This document shows positions 22,708-30,995 of a stretch of DNA of 64,000 nt, piece after piece (the first letter of the stretch is position 1; the number at the start of each line of letters is the position of its first letter). The translations under genes and the position numbers were made by a program. The notes beneath the pieces are model-generated. The model was not told the DNA's origin, made no database searches, and was given only the letters and a program-made list of their open reading frames with translations. Source of the DNA: Amycolatopsis rifamycinica (lineage in GTDB: Bacteria; Actinomycetota; Actinomycetes; Mycobacteriales; Pseudonocardiaceae); the NCBI RefSeq assembly GCF_000695625.1, contig NZ_JMQI01000021.1, forward strand, positions 62,001-126,000. The letters are read 5' to 3'.

Positions 22708-23644
22708 CGGCCCGCAGGAACCGCTCGCCGGTCTTCGCCAGCGCCGCGGCGAGCTCCGGTGCGTCGAGCACCTCGAAGTCCACGTCGAGCAAGCCGAGGT
22801 AGAGCCCGAGCATCTGCGCGTGGTCGGATCCGACCTCCGCGACGCAGCTGCCAGGGCCCTCGGCCGTCACGTCGACCGCGATCGGAAGGCGCTCCCGGAC
22901 GTACTCGACCGGCGCGTGCAGCCGCACCCGGGCGTGGAAGCGCCACGTCGCGGCGCCCACGCTGCCCTGGACGAACTGCGCGACGTCACCCTCCGGCGGC
23001 TCGCGCGGGGCGAAGCGCGGGCCGGTCGGCACCTTCGGCGTCATCCGGTCGACGCGGAAGGTGCGCCAGTCGTCGCGGGCGGTGTCCCAGGCGACCAGGT
23101 ACCAGCGGCGGCCCCAGCTGACCAGCCGGTGCGGCTCGACGTCGCGCCGGCTCGGCGTGCGCTCGTGGCTCGTGTAGTCGAACCGCAGCCGTTCGTTCGC
23201 CCGGATCGCCGCCGCGATCGCGGTCAGCACGTCCGCGTCGACCGCCGGGCCGGCGCCGGGCACCGCGACCGTCGCGGCCTGCAGCGCCCGTACCCGGTGC
23301 CGCAGCCGCGACGGCAGCACCTGCTCCAGCTTGGCGAGCGCGCGCACCGACGTCTCGCCGATGCCGGCCACGCCCGTCGCGGTCCGCAGCCCGACCGCGA
23401 CGGCCACCGCTTCGTCGTCGTCCAGCAGCAACGGCGGCAGCTGCGCGCCCGCGCCGAGGCGGTAGCCGCCCTGAACGCCGGGGGCGGCTTCGACCGGGTA
23501 GCCCAGCTCCCGCAGCTTGCCGATGTCACTGCGCACGGTGCGCGCGGTGACGCCGAGCCGGCCGGCCAGGTCGGCGCCGGTCCAGTCGCGCCGCGTTTCG
23601 AGCAGCGACAGCAGCCGGAGCAGGCGGGCGGAGGTCTGCAACAT
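22676..23644 (-). CDS. YafY-type HTH/WYL domain transcriptional regulator
   Basis: A 322-residue regulator. The N-terminal winged helix (TSARLLRLLSLLETRRDWTGADLAGRLGVTARTVRSDIGKLRELGYPVE) is followed by a WYL domain near residues 140-215 (RLVSWGRRWYLVAWDTARDDWRTFRVDRM) and a C-terminal WCX extension. WYL domains bind nucleic acid or small ligands. ATG 23644 is preferred over an upstream ATG (23686), which would overlap the divergent epoxide hydrolase start region. It probably controls that divergent gene, 62 bases away. The 3' end overlaps the AHSA1 gene by 32 bases. Confidence 0.9.
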   Translation of the reverse strand: MLQTSARLLRLLSLLETRRDWTGADLAGRLGVTARTVRSDIGKLRELGYPVEAAPGVQGGYRLGAGAQLPPLLLDDDEAVAVAVGLRTATGVAGIGETSVRALAKLEQVLPSRLRHRVRALQAATVAVPGAGPAVDADVLTAIAAAIRANERLRFDYTSHERTPSRRDVEPHRLVSWGRRWYLVAWDTARDDWRTFRVDRMTPKVPTGPRFAPREPPEGDVAQFVQGSVGAATWRFHARVRLHAPVEYVRERLPIAVDVTAEGPGSCVAEVGSDHAQMLGLYLGLLDVDFEVLDAPELAAALAKTGERFLRAASAGSPPAPG

Positions 23645-23706
23645 GTCCCGAGGATCGCACGAATCGCGGAAGGAAGTCTTCCGCAATGGTTCCTAACGTG
23701 CTTCCC

Positions 23707-24849
23707 ATGACGAACGAAATCCGCCCTTTCCGCATCGACGTCCCGCAGGCCGAGCTGGACGACCTCCACCGGCGCCTCGCCTCGGCCCGGTTCGCCGACC
23801 TCGTCCCCGGCGACGAGCCCGGCTGGTCCCGCGGCATCCCGACGTCGGAGGTCCGGGCGCTCGCCGAGTACTGGCGCGACGGCTACGACTGGCGCGCCCA
23901 GGAAGCCGCGGTCAACGCGTTCCCGCAGTTCACGACCGAGATCGACGGCCAGGTCATCCACTTCCTGCACGTCCGCTCGGCTCAGGCGGACGCGGTGCCG
24001 CTGCTGCTCACCCACGGCTACCCGAGCTCGATCGCCGAGTTCCTCGACGTCATCGGCCCGCTGACCGAACCGGGCCCGGACGCGTTCCACGTCGTCGTCC
24101 CGTCCTTGCCCGGCTTCGGGTTCTCGACGCCGTTGAGCGGCCCCGGCTGGGAGCTGGCCCGCACGACCGACGCGTTCGCCGAGCTGATGACCCGGCTCGG
24201 CTACGACCGGTTCGCCGCGCAGGGCGGCGACATCGGCGCGGGCGTCACCGGCCGGCTCGCGGCGCGGTACCCGGACCGCGTCATCGGCACCCACGTCAAC
24301 AGCGACCGCGGCACGATCGCCCTCGCCGGCGAGCAGCTTCCGTTGCCGGAGAACCTGTCCGAAGCCGAACAGTCCGAATTGGACGCGGCCCGCGCGGCCT
24401 GGCGGGCCGCGCGCGGTTACCTCGACCTCCAGTCGCACAAGCCGGAGACGATCGCGGCCGCGCTGACCGACTCCCCGGTCGGGCAGCTGGCCTGGATCGC
24501 GGAGAAGTTCGAGGCGTGGACCGGCGCGGCCGGCGTCGGCCGCGACCGGCTGCTGACGAACGTGAGCCTGTACTGGTTCACCCGCAGTGGCGCGAGCGCG
24601 GCCCGGTTCCTCTACGAGGCCGCCCACGCGACGCACGGCTGGCTGGCCCCGTCGGACGTCCCGGCGGGCTGGGCGGTGTTCAACACCTCGCCGGTGGTCC
24701 GGCGGATCATGGACCCGGAGGAGAAGACCGCGCACTGGTCGGACTTCGCTTCCGGTGGCCACTTCGCGGCGATGGAGGAGCCCGAGCTGCTCGTCACCGA
24801 CATCCGCGCGTTCTTCCGCGGGCTGCGGCCGGGAAAGCCCGCGCGCTGA
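23707..24849 (+). CDS. Epoxide hydrolase (EHN-type alpha/beta hydrolase)
   Basis: A 380-residue epoxide hydrolase with the N-terminal EHN segment (IRPFRIDVPQAELDDLHRRLASARF) and an alpha/beta-hydrolase domain. Features: HGYPSS oxyanion region near residue 108, nucleophile Asp in QGGDIGAG near 177, and the catalytic His in SGGHFAAMEEPE near 355. The enzyme adds water to epoxides through an alkyl-enzyme ester; microsomal/juvenile-hormone-type fold. It is divergent from the WYL regulator. A paralogue lies at 48410-49540. ATG 23707 is chosen over 23686 because homology starts there. Confidence 0.9.
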   Translation: MTNEIRPFRIDVPQAELDDLHRRLASARFADLVPGDEPGWSRGIPTSEVRALAEYWRDGYDWRAQEAAVNAFPQFTTEIDGQVIHFLHVRSAQADAVPLLLTHGYPSSIAEFLDVIGPLTEPGPDAFHVVVPSLPGFGFSTPLSGPGWELARTTDAFAELMTRLGYDRFAAQGGDIGAGVTGRLAARYPDRVIGTHVNSDRGTIALAGEQLPLPENLSEAEQSELDAARAAWRAARGYLDLQSHKPETIAAALTDSPVGQLAWIAEKFEAWTGAAGVGRDRLLTNVSLYWFTRSGASAARFLYEAAHATHGWLAPSDVPAGWAVFNTSPVVRRIMDPEEKTAHWSDFASGGHFAAMEEPELLVTDIRAFFRGLRPGKPAR

Positions 24850-24878
24850 CGCCGGGTGCGTGGGCCAGAATCGTCGGC

Positions 24879-27800
24879 GTGCAGTTCGCCATCCTCGGGC
24901 CCGTCGAAGCCCGCCGTCCCGACGGGACACCGGTCGCCCTCGGCGGGCCCCAGCTGCGTGGGCTGCTCGCCTTGCTCGCCCTCGACGCCGGCCGGGTGGT
25001 CGGTGCGGAGCGGCTGATCGACGGCCTGCACGGCGAACACCCGCCCGAGGGTGCGGCCGAAGCACTCCAGTCGCAGGTCTCGCGGCTGCGGCGGCGGCTG
25101 CGGGACGGCGGTGCGCCCGACGGCCTGGTCGAGTTCACCCCCGCCGGCTACCGGCTGGCCGTCGATCCCGCCGACGTCGACGTCCACCGCTTCGAGCGGC
25201 TCACCGCACAGGCGCGGGAAGCCGCCGATCCGACGGTGAAGCTCGAGCTGCTCACCGCGGCACTCGCGCTCTGGCGGGGACCGGCGCTCGACGGGCTCGC
25301 CGACCCGCCGCGTGCGGCCCGGCTGGCGGAACTGCGGCTGGCCGCGACCGAGGACCGCGCCGAGGCCGGGCTCGCGCTCGGCCACCACGAGCGGCTCGTC
25401 GCCGAGCTGCGCGAGCTCACCCGCGAACATCCGCTGCGTGAACGGCTCACCGCGCAGCTCGTGCGGGCCCTCCACGGCAGCGGCCGATCCGCCGAAGCGC
25501 TCGCCGTGTTCGCCGAAATGCGGGCACGCCTCGCCGGCGAACTCGGCGCCGACCCCTCCCCGGAGCTCGCCGGCGCGCACGCCGCGGTCCTCCGGGCCGC
25601 CCCCGCCCCGGCGCGCCGGGTGCCCGTGCCGCTCACCGGGTTCGTCGCCCGGGCCGAGCTCGGCCGGCTCACCGCGGCCCTGCCCGGCGCCCGGCTCGTC
25701 ACGCTCACCGGGCCGGGCGGGGCGGGCAAGACCCGGCTCGCGGTCGAAGCCGCGGCCCGCGCGGCCGGTGAGGTCTGCTTCGTCGAACTCGCGACGACCA
25801 CCGACGTCCCGCGCGCGGTCCTCGCCGCGCTGGGCCTGCGCGAGCAAGGCGTGCTGACCCCGGGGGCGGCCGCGGACCCGGCCGACCGCCTGGCGGCCGG
25901 ACTCGCCGACCGGCCGCTGCTGCTCGTCCTCGACAACTGCGAACACGTCGTCGCCGAGGCCGCGCGGCTGGTGCGGCGCCTGCTGGGGGAGTGCGCGGGC
26001 CTGCGCGTGCTGGCCACCAGCCGTGAAGCACTGGGCCTGACCGGCGAGACCCTGGTGCCGGTCGGGGCGCTGCCCGCCGACGCCGCGGCGCGGCTGTTCA
26101 CCGACCGGGCCGCGGCGGTCGCGCCCGGCACGGCACCCGCCCCGGGCGCGGTCACCCGCATCTGCGCCGCCCTCGACGGCCTCCCGCTGGCCATCGAGCT
26201 CGCCGCCGCCCGGCTGCGGTCGCTGTCCGCGGACGACGTCGCCGCCCGCCTCGGCGACCGGTTCCGGCTCCTCTCCCGCGGTGACCGGACGGCCGAGCCG
26301 CGCCACCGGACCCTGCGCGGCGTCGTCGAGTGGAGCTGGGACCTCCTGGACGCGGACGAGCAGCTGCTGGCGGCCCGGTTCGCGGTGTTCGCCGGCGGCG
26401 CGCGGCCGGCCGCCGTCGAGCGCGTCTGCGGCGTCCCCGACAGCGACGCCGTGCTGACCGGCCTGGTCGAGAAGTCCCTCGTCGAGTTCGGTGGCGGCCG
26501 GTACCGGATGCTGGAGACCATCCGCGCGTTCTGCGCCGAGCGTGGCGAAGACCGGCGCGCGGCGCACGCGCGGTACTTCCTCGACCTCGCCTCGGCGACC
26601 GGGCCGAAGCTGCGCGGCGCGGACCAGCTGACGGCACTGGCCGAGCTGACCGCGGAACACGCCGACCTGCACGCGGCCCTGCGCTGGAGCGCCACCGAAG
26701 ACCCGGAAACCGCGCTGCGGCTCATCGCGGCGCTGTCCTGGTACTGGTGGCTGCGCGGCCTGCGGAGCGAGGCGACGCCGATCGCGGACGCGGTGCTCGC
26801 CGCCGTCGGCCCGGAGCCGCCGCCGGGACTGGCCGAGGAATACGTCCTGTGCGTGATCCAGGCGTCGGACACCGACATCGCGATCGAGCCGATCCTGCGC
26901 CGGCTCGACGGGCCGCTCGAGTACCCGTACCTCTTCCTGCTGTGGGCGTTTTCCCCACGCACCAAGGCCGAAGACGGCGCACGGCTGGCCGCGCTGATCG
27001 GCCCGGACGCGTGGTCCCGGGCGTTCGCGCGGATCGGCGACGGCCTCGGCGCGCAGTACCGCGGCCGGATCGCCGAAGCCGAAGCGCATTTCTCGGCGGC
27101 ACTGGAGGCCTTCCGGGCCTTGGGCGACCGCTGGGGCGAGGCGAGCGCGCTGGAGAAGCTCGCGGAGTTCGCCGACTGGCGCGGCGACCACGCGCGCTTC
27201 CGCGAGCTGATGGACGAGTCCGTCCGGCTCGCGAGCGAGCTCGGCGCGGCCGAGGACGCCGCCGACCTGCTCTGCCGGCGCGCCGACGGCGTGCTGCGGC
27301 AAGGCGACGCCGAAGCCGCGAAAGCCGACTACGAAGCCGCCGCCGAGCAGGCACGCGCCGCGGGCACGCCGGTGACGCTCGCCCGGGCGCGCGGCGGGCT
27401 GGGGGAGATCGCGCGGCGCGCGGGCGACCTGGCCGCCGCCCGGCGCTGGTACGCCTCCGCACTCGGCCTGGCCGCCGACCCGGTGACCGGCGGCGAGACG
27501 CGGATCCGCGTCCACACCGGATTCGGCTGGACGGCGGCCGCCGAAGGCCACCTCGAGGAAGCGACCGAACTGCACCAGGAAGCGCTGGCCACCGCGCTGG
27601 AACACGCGAACCTGCCGGGCGCGGCCCAGGCGATCGAAGGCCTGGCCGGAGTGCTGGCCGGGCGAGCGGAGGACGAGCGGGCGGCGTTCCTGCTCGGCGT
27701 GGCGGTCGGGCTGCGCGGCGCACCCGTCACCGGGGACGCCGACGTCGACGGCGTGGCGGACCGCGTCCGGGGGCGTCTCGGCGATTCGGCTTACGCCGAA

Positions 27801-27881
27801 GCGTTCGACCGGGGCCGGCGGACGCCGCCCGAGCAGGCCGTCGAGGAGGCCGGTCAGCGGCGGTTCGCGCTCGGTTCGTGA
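24879..27881 (+). CDS. AfsR/SARP-type regulator: BTAD-NB-ARC-TPR
   Basis: A 1000-residue regulator with an OmpR-type winged helix (residues 1-90, MQFAILGPVEARRPDGTPVALGGPQLRGLLALL), a bacterial transcriptional activation domain (about 95-245, closing with FAEMRARLAGELGADPSPEL), an ATPase with P-loop TGPGGAGKTRL near residue 278 and a Walker B-like LLLVLDNCEHV, then a helical/TPR region to the end. Such proteins activate secondary metabolism or stress genes. The start is GTG 24879; the extra 121 upstream codons overlap the epoxide hydrolase. Only 31 bases separate it from the FAD monooxygenase, its likely target or operon partner. No biosynthetic cluster is visible nearby. Confidence 0.9.
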   Translation: MQFAILGPVEARRPDGTPVALGGPQLRGLLALLALDAGRVVGAERLIDGLHGEHPPEGAAEALQSQVSRLRRRLRDGGAPDGLVEFTPAGYRLAVDPADVDVHRFERLTAQAREAADPTVKLELLTAALALWRGPALDGLADPPRAARLAELRLAATEDRAEAGLALGHHERLVAELRELTREHPLRERLTAQLVRALHGSGRSAEALAVFAEMRARLAGELGADPSPELAGAHAAVLRAAPAPARRVPVPLTGFVARAELGRLTAALPGARLVTLTGPGGAGKTRLAVEAAARAAGEVCFVELATTTDVPRAVLAALGLREQGVLTPGAAADPADRLAAGLADRPLLLVLDNCEHVVAEAARLVRRLLGECAGLRVLATSREALGLTGETLVPVGALPADAAARLFTDRAAAVAPGTAPAPGAVTRICAALDGLPLAIELAAARLRSLSADDVAARLGDRFRLLSRGDRTAEPRHRTLRGVVEWSWDLLDADEQLLAARFAVFAGGARPAAVERVCGVPDSDAVLTGLVEKSLVEFGGGRYRMLETIRAFCAERGEDRRAAHARYFLDLASATGPKLRGADQLTALAELTAEHADLHAALRWSATEDPETALRLIAALSWYWWLRGLRSEATPIADAVLAAVGPEPPPGLAEEYVLCVIQASDTDIAIEPILRRLDGPLEYPYLFLLWAFSPRTKAEDGARLAALIGPDAWSRAFARIGDGLGAQYRGRIAEAEAHFSAALEAFRALGDRWGEASALEKLAEFADWRGDHARFRELMDESVRLASELGAAEDAADLLCRRADGVLRQGDAEAAKADYEAAAEQARAAGTPVTLARARGGLGEIARRAGDLAAARRWYASALGLAADPVTGGETRIRVHTGFGWTAAAEGHLEEATELHQEALATALEHANLPGAAQAIEGLAGVLAGRAEDERAAFLLGVAVGLRGAPVTGDADVDGVADRVRGRLGDSAYAEAFDRGRRTPPEQAVEEAGQRRFALGS

Positions 27882-27912
27882 GCGGTCAGCGGCGTCGTCG
27901 ATCGTCCGGGAC

Positions 27913-29136
27913 ATGACGAAGCACATCCTGATCTCCGGCGCCGGCGTCGCCGGCCCCGCCCTCGCCTGGTGGCTGCACCACCACGGCTTCCGCGCCACCG
28001 TCGTCGAGCGGGCCCCGAGCCTGCGCGAAGGCGGCTACAAGGTCGACATCCGCGGCGTCGCGGTCGACGTCGTCCGCCGGATGGGCCTGCTGGAGCAGGT
28101 CCACGCGGCGAGCACCGACATGCGGGGCGCGGCGTTCGTGAACAAGCGCGGCAAGCAGCTGGCCACCCTCGACGCGGACACGTTCGGCTTCCGCCACGGC
28201 GACGACACCGAGATCCTGCGCGGCGACCTGGCCCGGATCCTGTACGACGGGACCCGCGACCACACCGAGTACGTCTTCGGCGACTGGATCACCGGGCTCG
28301 GCCAGCGTCCCGACGGCGTCGAGGTGACGTTCGCCCACGGCGCGCCCCGCCGGTTCGACCTGGTCGTCGGGGCGGACGGCCTGCACTCCGGCGTCCGCGC
28401 ACTGGCGTTCGGCCCGGAGGAGGACTACCTGCGCCGGTTCGACGCCTACATCTCGATTTCGACGGTGCCCAACCGCTTGGAGCTGGACCGCTGGGAGCTG
28501 CTGCACGCGGCGGCCCCGGGCAAGATGGTCAACGTCTACAGCACCGCCCGTGCGGCCGACGCCAAGGCGGCGTTCTGGTTCAGCGCACCCCCGCTGACCT
28601 ACGACCGCCGGGACGTCGACGGCCAGAAGGACCTGGTGGCGGACCGGTTCGCCGGCCTGGGCTGGGAAATCCCGGCCCTGCTGGCGGCCGTGCGCGAGGC
28701 GGACGACTTCTACTTCGACCCGGTCTGCCAGATCGTCATGGACCGGTTTTCGGCCGGCCGCGTGACGTTGCTCGGCGACGCCGGATACTGCCCGTCCCCG
28801 GCGTCGGGCCAGGGCACGAGCCTGGCCCTGGCCGGCGCGTACGTCCTGGCGGGCGAGCTGGCATCGGACTTCCCGGAGGCGCTGTCCCGGTACGAGGCTT
28901 TGATGCGTCCGTACATCGAGAAGAACCAGGCGCTGGCGAAGACGGCGTTGCGCGGGATCATCCCGCAGTCGCGGGCGTTCGCCTGGTTCAACACCCGGAT
29001 GATCAAGCTGATGCCGTACCTCCCGGGCCGCAACCGCGTCCTGGAGCAGATGGCCCGCCCCCTCCGCGAGGCAGCGAACGCCTTGGTGCTGCCGGATTAC
29101 GCCGCTAGCGCACGGGATCGTGCCCCCAGTTCATGA
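27913..29136 (+). CDS. FAD-dependent aromatic-type monooxygenase
   Basis: A 407-residue class A flavoprotein monooxygenase (PHBH fold). Motifs: the GxGxxG-type HILISGAGVAGPALAWWLHHHG at residues 4-25, DG-type VVGADGLHSGVR near 155, and the second FAD motif VTLLGDAGYCPSPASGQGTSLALAGAYVL near 285. Relatives hydroxylate phenols, tetracyclines or rifamycin-type drugs, often giving resistance. The C-terminus carries a positively charged hydrophobic tail. It follows the AfsR-type regulator by 31 bases. The stop overlaps the convergent DUF3140 gene by 32 bases. The substrate is not identifiable. Confidence 0.9.
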   Translation: MTKHILISGAGVAGPALAWWLHHHGFRATVVERAPSLREGGYKVDIRGVAVDVVRRMGLLEQVHAASTDMRGAAFVNKRGKQLATLDADTFGFRHGDDTEILRGDLARILYDGTRDHTEYVFGDWITGLGQRPDGVEVTFAHGAPRRFDLVVGADGLHSGVRALAFGPEEDYLRRFDAYISISTVPNRLELDRWELLHAAAPGKMVNVYSTARAADAKAAFWFSAPPLTYDRRDVDGQKDLVADRFAGLGWEIPALLAAVREADDFYFDPVCQIVMDRFSAGRVTLLGDAGYCPSPASGQGTSLALAGAYVLAGELASDFPEALSRYEALMRPYIEKNQALAKTALRGIIPQSRAFAWFNTRMIKLMPYLPGRNRVLEQMARPLREAANALVLPDYAASARDRAPSS

Positions 29137-29425
29137 GCGAGTGCCGCCAGGTGGTGTCCTTGACGTCCCCGGACGGCCGCTGGGCCAGGTGCCGGTGCAC
29201 ATACCCGACGACCTTGCGCATGTGGGCGAGGTCGTCGGCGGTGAGGTCGTCCTTCTTCTTCCGCAGGATCTCGACGATGCGCCGGCCGGACTTGTGCCCG
29301 ATCGACTCACTGTCCTCGTGCTGCCCGGCGGCTTTCGACTCGTCGGTCTCCAGCCAGTCGTCGAGCTGCTTGGCGGTCATGTTGACGCTGTTGCCGAATT
29401 CGCGGCGCGTCTCGTCGTCGTCCAT
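29105..29425 (-). CDS. DUF3140 domain-containing protein
   Basis: A 106-residue soluble protein of the DUF3140 family (MTAKQLDDWLETDESKAAGQ; GHKSGRRIVEILRKKKDDLTADDLAHMRKVVGYVHRHLAQRP). The family is often annotated DNA-binding because of its basic helices, and it is typical of stress-tolerant bacteria. ATG 29425 is preceded at 9 bases by GGGTAC (29435-29440 on the minus strand), which could be a SigB-type -10 with a weak -35. This links it to the promoter family in the first 15 kb. Its 3' end overlaps the FAD monooxygenase by 32 bases. Confidence 0.88.
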   Translation of the reverse strand: MDDDETRREFGNSVNMTAKQLDDWLETDESKAAGQHEDSESIGHKSGRRIVEILRKKKDDLTADDLAHMRKVVGYVHRHLAQRPSGDVKDTTWRHSLMNWGHDPVR

Positions 29426-29486
29426 CCGGGACGGGTACCCGCGGCCACCACGGCTATCCGCCCCGACGAGGTGATTGCCCGGCCCG

Positions 29487-30260
29487 TCACGGGCGGCGCC
29501 CGCGCAGCACGCAGGTCAGCATCGGGAGGGTGAACTCGCCATCGGCGGTCTCCGGTTCGCCGGCGAGGAAAGCCCGGATCCGGCCGAGCGTGTCCACCCG
29601 GTCCCGGGGCGGCATGACCAGCACGCCCGCCCGGGTGGCCAGGGCCGCCACCAGGGAATCGGCCGTGCGGCGCTGCCCGTGCGGGAATTCGGCCCGCTCC
29701 CGGCCACCGAACCCGGCCGGCAGCGATATCCCGGCCGTTTCGGCGCGCCAGCCGGCGGGCGTGTCCCGCGGGCCGATCACCGCGCTCCCGCCGGCGCGCG
29801 CCAGCCCGGCCACCCAGCCGGCCCGGTCGTCCACGACGTTCCACAGCCCGGCCAGGACGCCGCCCGGCACCAGCACCCTGGCGATTTCGGGGCCCGCGAC
29901 GGCCATGTCGAACCAGTGCAGGGCGTTGCCGGCCAGCACCGCGTCGACGGACGCGTCGGGCAGCGGGACGGCCTCGGCGCTGCCCAGCCGCGCGGGGACG
30001 TCCGGCAGGGCCCGGCGCAGCTCCGCCAGCATGGCCGGGTCGGGCTCGACCGCGGTCACGTCGAGATCCGCGGCCACCAGCGTGGCGGTGAGCTTGCCGG
30101 TTCCGGCGCCGAGGTCGAGCACCCGCCGTCCGGGTGCGGGGCCGAGCGCCCAGCGCACCGCGGCGGGCGCGTAGTCCGGGCGGTGCTCGGCGTAGGCGGC
30201 CGCCGCCACGCCGAACGACGAGGCGTGCCGGTGCCGCTCGCGCTGCTCCACGCGAATCAC
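29487..30260 (-). CDS. Class I SAM-dependent methyltransferase
   Basis: A 257-residue methyltransferase. Motif I is VLDLGAGTGKLTATL near residue 48, with the acidic residue of motif II in VTAVEPDP and motif III/IV in VLAGNALHWFD. The FGVAAAAYAEHRPDYAP start is typical of UbiE/Trans-aconitate-type small-molecule methyltransferases. The substrate is unknown. Two in-frame GTG codons (30260 and 30251) are possible starts; neither has a strong ribosome site. The gene stands alone, divergent from the DUF2945 gene, with 69 bases between. Confidence 0.85.
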   Translation of the reverse strand: MIRVEQRERHRHASSFGVAAAAYAEHRPDYAPAAVRWALGPAPGRRVLDLGAGTGKLTATLVAADLDVTAVEPDPAMLAELRRALPDVPARLGSAEAVPLPDASVDAVLAGNALHWFDMAVAGPEIARVLVPGGVLAGLWNVVDDRAGWVAGLARAGGSAVIGPRDTPAGWRAETAGISLPAGFGGRERAEFPHGQRRTADSLVAALATRAGVLVMPPRDRVDTLGRIRAFLAGEPETADGEFTLPMLTCVLRGRRP

Positions 30261-30301
30261 CGTATCGGCTGCCCGCCCCCGGTGGTGAGCGGACGGATCC
30301 G

Positions 30302-30307
30302 GGGTAC
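30302..30307 (+). promoter_or_regulatory. GGGTAC -10-like element before DUF2945
   Basis: GGGTAC with a weak -35 (GGTGGT at 30281-30286, 15-base spacer). The leader contains GCGGAGGT before ATG 30330. It is a probable but imperfect member of the stress-promoter family. Confidence 0.4.
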
Positions 30308-30329
30308 CCGCGGGTGCGGAGGTGGATCG

Positions 30330-30539
30330 ATGACCAAGGAATTCAAGAAGGGTGACCGCGTCCGGTGGGACGCGGGCAACCAGAGCTCGGTCGGCACGGT
30401 CGAGGAAAAGATCACCGAGGACACCCACGCCGGCAAGCGGGACGTCAAGGCCTCGCCCGACAACCCGCAGTACCTCGTCCGGAGCGAGAAGTCCGGGAAG
30501 ACCGCCGTGCACCACCCGGACAAGCTCCACAAGGCCTAA
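30330..30539 (+). CDS. DUF2945 (hypervirulence-associated TUDOR-like) protein
   Basis: A 69-residue protein of the DUF2945/HVA1 TUDOR family: KKGDRVRWDAGNQSSVGTVEEKITED and NPQYLVRSEKSGKTAVHHPDKL cover the full small beta-barrel. Members are widespread stress-associated proteins of unknown function. ATG 30330 has GGAGG 6-8 bases upstream and a GGGTAC element before that. The stop overlaps the convergent HIT gene by 4 bases. Confidence 0.9.
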   Translation: MTKEFKKGDRVRWDAGNQSSVGTVEEKITEDTHAGKRDVKASPDNPQYLVRSEKSGKTAVHHPDKLHKA

Positions 30540-30985
30540 CGCGCCGCGCGGACCTTCGCCGCGACCTCCGTCAGCTCCTCCCGCGACCGCACCCGCCAGT
30601 CGGCGTCCAGCACGAAGCCGTCGCCGGCGAACCGCGGGATCACGTGCAGGTGGACGTGGGGGATCTCCTGGCCCGCGGCCTTGCCGTCGGCCAGGAACAG
30701 GTTGATCGCCTCGCACCGCAGGTCCGTGCGCCGCAACGCCGCCGCCAGCTCCTGGGCGATCGTGAACATCCGCGCGCCCGCCTCGGCCGGCAGCGAAGCC
30801 AGGTCCGCGTGGTGGGCGCGCGGCAGCACCAGCAGGTGCCCGGTGGTCACCGGGCGCAGGTCGACGATCGCGACGAACTCGTCGTCCTCGTGGACGAAGG
30901 CGGCGGGGGCCTGCCCCGAGCCGATCGCGCAGAAAACGCATTCTCCGGTCGACGTGGTCGCCGGCATGCGGCGGAGTTCAGCCAT
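30536..30985 (-). CDS. HIT family protein
   Basis: A 149-residue histidine-triad nucleotide hydrolase/transferase. The triad is H110-x-H112-x-H114 in IPHVHLHVIPRF, and an N-terminal CxxC (ECVFC) zinc site is present. It cleaves nucleoside phosphoramidates or dinucleoside polyphosphates; the exact substrate is open. The gene lies 10 bases downstream of the PucR regulator on the same strand, so the two may be co-transcribed. Confidence 0.9.
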   Translation of the reverse strand: MAELRRMPATTSTGECVFCAIGSGQAPAAFVHEDDEFVAIVDLRPVTTGHLLVLPRAHHADLASLPAEAGARMFTIAQELAAALRRTDLRCEAINLFLADGKAAGQEIPHVHLHVIPRFAGDGFVLDADWRVRSREELTEVAAKVRAAR

Positions 30986-30995
30986 GCGGGTGACC

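Noticed and set aside
24612..27998. 1128-codon open frame on the minus strand
   Set aside because: Antisense to the AfsR-type regulator; it is an open-frame artefact of high-GC third positions and its translation is low-complexity without domains.
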